Positions 57,291 through 64,000 of a DNA stretch of 64,000 nucleotides are shown piece by piece; the stretch's first letter is position 1; each line of letters begins with the position of its first letter. The stretch covers positions 219,627,899-219,691,898 of the forward strand of contig OY986435.1 of NCBI GenBank assembly GCA_963920525.1, in the 5' to 3' direction. Source of the DNA: Dichetophora obliterata. Its lineage: Eukaryota; Arthropoda; Insecta; Diptera; Sciomyzidae. The translations under genes and the position numbers were made by a program. Under the pieces are notes generated by a model. The model saw only the letters and a list, made by a program, of their open reading frames with translations, ran no database searches and was not told the origin of the DNA.

Positions 57291-57974
57291 GGGACGACGT
57301 CTGCCCGGGAATACTAGTATTTATATTTAATGTTTTCACTTCGATCGGCATTCCTATCACTGCCATACTTACTTTTGTTTTTGATTAGGACTATAATGTG
57401 TTTTTTAAAATCGTATAAGCGACTCAGGAGGTGATGCTGGACAGGAATATATGTATATATTTTTCTTTACCTGTTACGCTCCTTTATGGGCGCACAAATG
57501 GAGCGACAAACCTAATACAACATTTACGCAGTACGCAACAATAACAACAATTCCTTTTATACCTACTTTATTAATGGCTACATAGAGGCAAATTAGACAG
57601 ACAGTTGATATAAATGAAGAGAAGATTTTTTTTATATTTGCCCTAAAGATACTCTCTTCCAAATGCTACCTTTAAGTTGTACAGCGTTTGATGTTGTCAA
57701 ATGTCAAAAGAGATTTGTTTGATTTTTTGCTTTCACTTTGAAAATGACAATTTACACACAAGTCCTTTTTGTGACTGAACAAAGGATTGGCGCGATGGAA
57801 AATTTTATATGGTAAATGGTTTTTAAAGCTCTAAAATTCAATATCTATTTATTAACAATGTTCATGGTTTTTCTGAAAGCCAGTGATTCTGTTCCACCAT
57901 CATTTACACATAATTCCACTGTTTATTTTCCCATCAATTCTACTGCAAAATAAATGGCTTTACTTTTATTACAG

Positions 57975-58194
57975 TGGTTTTAACTTTTGTCAACTGTTGG
58001 GATGTTAAATGGGCCACCGCTGTGCAGGATATCTTTACATACGCTAAATTGCTGGCGCTGTTTATTATTATTGCTACCGGAGTGTATCAGCTGTGCAATG
58101 GACACACAGAATATTTCACATTCGAGAACACGGATACGCGTGTAACATCACTGGCGCTGTCATTCTATTCGGGATTATTTGCCTATAATGGATG
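57975..58194 (+). CDS. SLC7 amino-acid transporter light chain, exon 3
   Basis: Encodes residues about 173-246 of the same transporter. The acceptor TTTTATTACAG|TG supplies two bases that complete the codon left open by exon 2, giving a leucine. Translation runs VLTFVNCWDVKWATAVQDIF, the conserved link after membrane segment 4, then TYAKLLALFIIIATGVYQL (segment 5). A hydrophilic loop follows, and LALSFYSGLFAYNGW enters segment 6, matching the LAT-family FAYxGWNYLN core. The donor is GATG|GTGAGT at 58194/58195, phase 2. The next exon must complete the Trp codon and lies beyond 64000. About 250 residues, roughly half the family's usual 470-530, are therefore present in this window. Confidence 0.94.
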
Positions 58195-59739
58195 GTGAGT
58201 AGAAAGACGATGAAAGTGACAGTTGGAATTGTCGCTTCTGGTAAGAGGATTAATTAAATGGCTGCACAGTGCTTGTTTAGATGAATTCTCTTGGGATGCA
58301 CACAAATGCCAAGATTGAATATCAGGATATTTTTTTTCTTATTTTAGTAATGAGGCGATAGAGAAATAGGATTTTAGATTTTTTTTTTTTACATCCCAGA
58401 AGGAAATGGTCATGTATAGTAGACATACTCACGATTATATGAAAATAATTATATGTTATTTTTTATTTTTTAAATAAAAATTATATGGTACAAACTTGAA
58501 GTTGGAAACCAATCCGATATCGGCAACCCGGCGCACATTGCATTTGAAAAGTCAATTTTACATGAAAAATTCGATTTTCATTAATTAAATTTAAAATGCA
58601 TAAATTTATTATAAATTAAATTAATTTAAATGTTATAATTGAAATTCGCCGTCAAAATACCTATCTAAAAAGGTATTGTACTTTGATATCGGCTCAAAAA
58701 TGCGTTCAGAATGTACTTTCTTCTGCTCAATATAGCAATAAATTTTCACTCTAAGTTCTAATTACATCTATAACTAATTACATCAAAAACTTTGTGCTGT
58801 TTGAAAACTGTCAGCAGAAATCATTCGATTGTCCATCTCTAGTTTAAGTGTTTAATCAAAACTTGTTTAATTTTACTGCAAAAAATATTCCTATTAGAAA
58901 ATAATTTTCAAAGGCAGTGAAATGGCATCATCATTACAGGTTAAAACGCGTTTGCGAGACAGTGATTTAGATATATATTTAGTGGGTTCAATAGACTACA
59001 GTATTCGGGGAGCCAAATTGCCCTCCGCTCGACAAGTTTTGCGTGTATTCTTTTATTTGATGTGTGTACGCCCATTCTAAGCATAACGCAAAACGGGTCC
59101 GTCTCATGGCTTTCGATTTGTTTAGTTTTTGGGCTATAGGTTCCTATTCAAATTCTAAGAACATAAGTTCATTTATTTTTTTTATATCGCCATTCGTTAA
59201 AAAGTTGTTGACCTTTCAATTCTGCAAAGTACCCTTGTTGTTTTGATGACAAAAACAGTAAAATAATTTTTGCGCTTAGCTGGAAGAATTTTTGCAAATA
59301 AATGCTATGTCATAGGAAAGGTAGCCAGATGTGCAATTTTTAATTGATTTCGTTTTTACAACAACAACAATCTTTGAGTCATTTTTTGAGTAAAAAGTCA
59401 ATATTTTGGACCTTTTTTGACATAATCATAAAACATATATACACTGACTTAACGGTACAGTTCAACCTATTTTTGTGAAGTGATTTTATTGAACTTTTGA
59501 ACAAAAAAAATTTTAATGAAATATATTAATGGACAGCGGAGATATTTGCATCGAAAGACCAAACTTTGATTTTCATGTCGTTTTTTTCTCATTCTTAGGC
59601 AACGATGTTTTATGAAAAAGTCGTTATACTGAAAATTTCTCCAATTTTGAAGATATGTGCATGTTTTTGATGTCAAAATAACAGAATTTTTTTAAAATTA
59701 AATACAAAAAATCTTCGATACTAAAAAGTTTTATAATAA
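58195..59739. other. Start of intron 3, nothing firmly recognised
   Basis: This begins with the GTGAGT donor of exon 3. It is AT-rich; no gene or defined element was found. Confidence 0.5.
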
Positions 59740-59928
59740 CAAAATTACCGTTAGTTGAAAAATTTTAAAGGGGGCGTGGCAAAAACTAAGTATGTAACAT
59801 TATAAGTTGGAATGCACTTAATATGTATACCTAGTTTGAGCAAAATCCGTTGAGCCGTTTAGATTTGTATAAAGGCCAAACAAACAAACAAACAAACAGA
59901 AAATGAGTTTTATTACTATAGATGATAG
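59740..59928 (+). repeat. 3' end of a dispersed repeat with (CAAA)n
   Basis: GAGCAAAATCCGTTGAGCCG and AAGGCCAAACAAACAAACAA, ending in TTTTATTACTATAGAT, match the typical 3' end of an insect interspersed repeat whose 5' end looks like ACTAGCTGAACCCGGTGTGC. Such a 5' end is present at 63729, but in another copy. Confidence 0.5.
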
Positions 59929-60342
59929 TCAATTGTATGAAAAAATAGATTTTTAGCCATAACTTTTGATTGGAAAGAGATATTGGGGTAATTTTTTCAC
60001 ATAAATTATTTTTGAGACTTGACGTTTTTGTAAAAAATATAAAAACAACATTTTGGAAAAAATAAATTTCGCGAAAAAAAATGTTGTTTTGATGAAAACG
60101 CCAGAATTGGAAAGTTTTTAATTAATTGTATCTACGTCAGTTTTAATCCAATTTCTATAAATGAGGTATCGTTAGAAAGGTATTAGAAAGTAGTTTCTGG
60201 AAAAAATATATTATTTTAAAATTTTGGATGTTAGGGTTGCCATCATATTTAAAAAAAATTTATTTGCTAATTTCTCAAAAATAGCGTAATTTTTTTTCGA
60301 TTTTTTATTTTTTAAATTCGAAGAAGAATGTTGCCTTTAAGT

Positions 60343-62333
60343 TAAAACCAATTTTATGATGGAGCTTTTATATGTTTTTTCGCAATTTCAATTTTTGTGC
60401 ACATACCTTGTCATTTTGAGGCAATTTATCGCCTATAAATTTCATAACGGTAAAGATATTTGCAAAATTTAACCTGCAATATGGTTTTTCTTATAAGGAC
60501 CAACATATTATTCATAAGTTTCGATGACCTTACACTTGACCTTGGTAGAGAAAACTGGTAAATACCGGAAAAAAAATATTTTTAATTTTGTTTTACTTTT
60601 TATTTGTAAAAAGGTTAAACAAAATATTGTTTCAAGATTGGTATATTGAAAATTTTTAAATTCTAACTGATTATGTTCCTAAAGATTTTAAAATCGGTCT
60701 CAAAACAAAAAAGTTATGATGGTTTGATCAGCTGATATATTAAAAAGTCCTTTGAAGCTAAATATTGTCGAGTTTTAATCTCCCTATTATTGATGGGAAT
60801 AAAACTGTGTAACTTTTGTCTACCGGTTATAGCTTGCACATTTCTAAACTTTTGACATCAACTCAGCTTCAACATTTTCAAAAGACTCTTTTGAGCAAAA
60901 CCGATAACATATTGTTGACTCCTTTGTTATAGCCCATTCGTAAAGTTCTCTCGCGTTTGTTAATTAGTTTTGAAATGGACTTTGAAGACTGGCTCTCATA
61001 GCATTTCGTTTAAGAACCCAATTTGGAAAATATGAAGAAGTCAGCAGATGTTTTTATATCGGAATTCAGCAAACAATTTGATTTGCTAGTACAACACGAT
61101 TTCATCGCTCAAATCAAGCGGATTATTTAAAAATGCAGAAAGAAGCATTGAAAACAGGAGAATTTGTTGTAATATGTGATTTTTCAGAAAATTATATTTT
61201 TGTCATTCAGATAAAACTAACGTTAACCCTACAATTCCTTAAATACTTGATCTGCAGTAGAAAAATATTTTTCGTAAAACTTTTTTCTATATTTTTAATA
61301 GAATGCTGTACAGTCTTAATATTGGTCTTAATAACGGATGGATGAACTATCCATCCGTTCTCCATTAATTTTAAGGAAGACAGCAATGATGTTGGAAATC
61401 TTAACGTTATCATAATAGCCGAAAGTTTGATCCACAACTTCAGTGCGGTGTTTCAATTTCAAAAAGAATTGCTACTGGTCTTACGAGCTCGATTTAATGA
61501 CATCAAAAGAATCAGTTTTTTTTTCCGATGAAGCTGCATCGCTAAGAATAGAAAGAATTTCTACCAGCTTTGCCAGTGGAAAGAAGAAGAACATTTTGAC
61601 GCTGATTGGCATTTCTTTGCCACATCGCATGATAAGTGGCCGTGTTATGGCATCGGTGGAGCTTTTAAACGAAATGGTATGAGAACCAGTCTTCAAAGAC
61701 CATTTGAAAACTAATTAAAAAACTCGAGAGAGCTTTACGAATGGTCTATAACAAAGGAGTCAACAATATGTTATCGGTTCGGCTCAAAAGAGTCTTTTGA
61801 AAATGTTGAAGCTGAGTTGATGTCAAAACTTAGAAATGTGCAAGCTATAACCGGCACACCAAAGTTACACAGTTTTATTCCCATCAATAATAGGGAGATT
61901 AAAACTCAACGATATTCAGCTTCAGAGGATTTTTTAATATATCAGCTGATCAAACCATCATAACTTTTTTATTTTGAGACCGATATCAAAACTTTTTGGA
62001 ACAAAATCAGTTAGAATTTAATAATTTTCAATATGGCAATCTTGAAACAAAATTTTGTTTAACCTTTTTACAAATAAAAGTAAAACAATATTAAAAATAT
62101 TTTTTTCCGGTATTTACCAGTTTTCTCTACCAAGGTCAAGTGTAAGGTCATCGGAACTTATGAATAATATGTTGGTCCTTAAAAGAAAAACCATATTGCA
62201 GATTAAATGTTGCAAATATCTTTACCGTTATGAAATTTATAGGCGATAAATTGCCTCAAAATGATAAGGTATGTGCACAAAAATTTAAATTGCGAAAAAA
62301 CATATAAAAGCTCCATCATAAAATTGGTTTTAG
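60343..62333. mobile_element. Element with about 0.66-kb inverted arms
   Basis: The arms 60343-61000 and 61677-62333 are reverse complements with scattered differences, for example ATTTTATGATGGAGCTTTTA at 60355 against its mirror near 62320. The inner ends GAAGACTGGCTCTCATA and TATGAGAACCAGTCTTC include the end of the decayed transposase-like gene. The arms therefore arose at least partly by inverted duplication of the element's own 3' part. No target duplication was found. Confidence 0.85.
61090..61730 (+). pseudogene. Decayed transposase-like gene between the inverted arms
   Basis: Pieces in shifting frames read LKMQKEALKTGEFVVICDFS with ENYIFVIQ (61120-61210). Next is EDSNDVGNLNVIIIAESLIH with FQFQKELLLVLRARFND (61375-61500). 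Then come FFSDEAAS, KNRKNF and EEEHFDADWHFFATSHDKWP, followed by GIGGAFKRNGMRTSLQRPFEN (61520-61710). I recall the pattern 'LKxGE..xxxDFxENY..VxQ' followed by 'SDGxxxQYKNxxNF..WxFFATSHGKxxCDGxGGxxKR' from a widespread unclassified family of metazoan transposon-like proteins. At least three frameshifts; inactive. Confidence 0.65.
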
Positions 62334-62426
62334 AATATTTAAATTTTAATAAATAATTTTGAATTCATAAGAACTTGGTTTTTTTCGTTGCAAATTGATA
62401 AGCATTAATTTGAATGACATTCAATA

Positions 62427-62674
62427 GGGTTATTTACGATTCAGTGCAGTTGCCACTGCAGTTGAGGTTTTGTGAGCTTTACAAAAACAAAATACACGTA
62501 CGTGAAAAATCTTCACAAATGCTTTCCCACTGTAGCCTTTTTCACTTTCCTTGAGCAGTTGTGTACTTTTGCACATTGAAAATTTTGACGGCTTTGAAAA
62601 AAGTGATAGTAGTGTGTTCACGAACACGTAACTGCTCAACTGCACAGGCAAGTGTACTGAATCGTGAATACCCC
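62427..62674. mobile_element. MITE with (TA)GGG..TATTYACGATTCAGT ends
   Basis: TAGGGTTATTTACGATTCAG at 62425 is mirrored by CTGAATCGTGAATACCCCTA ending at 62676. TA may be the duplicated target. The 248-bp body is non-coding and contains further mirrored CAGTTG/CAACTG words. Confidence 0.78.
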
Positions 62675-62910
62675 TAGCATAAACTGTGCTGATAAAATAA
62701 AAAAAAATTCCATGAAATGTGATAGTTTACACTGGCATCACCACAGTTGATCAAAGTGACACATGCGCGACCTTGAACGCAACATTGTAGAGATAAAATT
62801 TTTAGGTCGTGCGTTCTGACAGTTCATCCCGTAAAGTTATTGCAAAGCCGATCAAAGTACGATCAAAGGCCGACCGACCGAAACGCAGTATTGCGAATCA
62901 GCCTTTAAGC

Positions 62911-63487
62911 TTGGGCATTCTAGTTCACTAAAAAGATCGCTCTTTTTAGTTCAGTTGAGTTTAATGAACTAGTTCGTTCATATAGTTCTTTTAGTTCATT
63001 TAGTTCTTTCGTTTCGTGCACTCGTTCATGTTGTTAGTTCGTTAGGTCTTATAGTTCGTTTGGTATTTTAGATCGTTATGTATGCTAGCTCGTTATATCT
63101 TTTAGTTCAATAGGTCTTTTAGTTCGTTTTGCTTACTCGTTCATGATCAGGTCTATAAAATGAAACGAACTATATGAGCGAATCGATTATTAACTGTAAA
63201 CATAGCAGAAATTTACATAAAAATACTAACAAAACATAAATTACATAAAAATACTACATATGGGGCATTTCACACAATATTTGCCACAAAAATTTTTTAT
63301 TCCAAAAAAGTTTTTTACTGTTCATTAGTATCAGCAGGAACTAAAACATTGTTTAATAAATTTTTTCTCGTTCATTTCGATCTGACTCGCTGCAAAATCG
63401 ATTGAACTAAAAGAAACGAACTAGTTCAAATAGTTCATTAGTGCGAATAGTTCAATTGAACTAGTTCGTTCGTGAACTACCCAAGCC
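62911..63487. mobile_element. MITE-like element rich in GTTCGTT words
   Basis: GCTTGGGCATTCTAGTTCAC at the left is mirrored by GTGAACTACCCAAGCC at the right. The body is packed with TTAGTTCGTT/AACGAACTA words in both orientations, giving a strongly self-complementary unit of about 577 bp. There is no ORF. Confidence 0.72.
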
Positions 63488-63728
63488 TAGTATGTCTAAT
63501 TTTTAGGAATATGTTTAGGAATGTATCACGCCTATGGACATACATTCTAGAACGCATGATTTTTGACACGGCGATGTCATAGAAAAATCATGCATCCTTT
63601 TTGCATTCCTAAAAAATGAATGATATATTACATGTTTTTATCATGAATTAAATCTTTGTGCAAAATCTATGTACTTTTTCTTACATGGCTAAAGATTGTA
63701 TAAAAAATTAGGTATTTTTATTATAAAC

Positions 63729-64000
63729 TAGCTGAACCCGGTGTGCTTCGCTACTCCCCTCGTTATAAAATAAAATTAAAAGTATATATTTTTCACGCCA
63801 TCGAATTTTCGAAATAAGTCCACCCCAGCGCCACCTACCGTGTCCATTTATACACAAATTATTTTCTTATGATCAAACAAACGTACATTCTGAGTTTCAG
63901 TTAAATTGGTCCATAAATTCAAATTTTCGATATAAGTCCACCCCAGCGGCACCTATCGGGTCCAAATATAGCCTATGTTACCCACCGTACCAAGATGAAC
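63729..64000 (+). repeat. 5' end of a dispersed repeat, runs off the window
   Basis: The opening ACTAGCTGAACCCGGTGTGC followed by TTCGCTACTCC is typical of abundant insect interspersed repeats. Within it, ATAAGTCCACCCCAGCGCCA (63814) recurs as ATAAGTCCACCCCAGCGGCA (63930), a roughly 116-bp tandem duplication. Confidence 0.6.

Noticed and set aside
1..64000. CRISPR arrays, operons, phage or plasmid features
   Set aside because: The tandem repeats present have no spacer regularity of CRISPR type, and spliced exons and animal transposons show that this is eukaryotic DNA.

Overview
The window looks like a piece of a higher fly (dipteran) genome: AT-rich non-coding DNA, one host gene split over very long introns, and dense layers of insect-type transposons (R1/LOA/I-like and RTE LINEs, Tc1, pogo, hAT, piggyBac and Transib). 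A tephritid-like fly is my guess from the character of the RTE copies. That is inference, not a database result.

Host gene. The only host protein-coding signal is three exons on the + strand: 20288-20557, 37941-38187 and 57975-58194. They encode about the first 246 residues of an SLC7 L-type/y+L-type amino-acid transporter light chain. Reading frames and splice phases join exactly (phase 0, then 1, then 2). Intron 1 is 17,383 nt, intron 2 is 19,787 nt, and the gene continues beyond the right edge. Positions 1-20287 lie upstream of the first recognised coding exon (5' flank or 5' UTR intron).

Upstream part (1-20287). This holds inverted-repeat and MITE-like elements, a CCCGGGAT-type hAT-like element (9635-12542), a piggyBac-type MITE (12806-13275), tandem repeats, a tRNA-like sequence (15421-15493), palindromic elements at 15.9-17.1 kb and a 5'-truncated LINE (17130-18860).

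Intron 1 (20558-37940). A hAT element with a perfect 8-bp target duplication carries a TTAA-flanked element inside it. Two RTE LINE copies lie head to head, one containing a 347-bp inverted duplication. Next come a palindromic hAT MITE with a perfect 8-bp duplication, a short hAT element with a transposase fragment, a decayed R1/LOA/I-like LINE split by a Tc1 element, and another hAT element.

Intron 2 (38188-57974). A decayed piggyBac-like transposase gene is split by a structurally complete Transib transposon (40550-43728, 5-bp duplication CAGCG). The Transib transposase shows the D, D, E and zinc-binding pattern of the RAG1/Transib superfamily. A complete pogo/Tigger-like element follows (49395-51636). 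A hAT-like element (51760-55803) encloses a smaller unclassified element with 24-bp subterminal repeats, and an 8-bp-TSD MITE lies at 56244-56961.

Right end (58195-64000). This holds about 0.66-kb inverted repeats around a decayed transposase-like gene, two small terminal-repeat elements and the start of another repeat family. No CRISPR, operon or bacterial feature is present. The most notable object is the Transib element, a relative of the transposon lineage behind V(D)J recombination. It has both ends and its target duplication, and a transposase broken by one visible frameshift.
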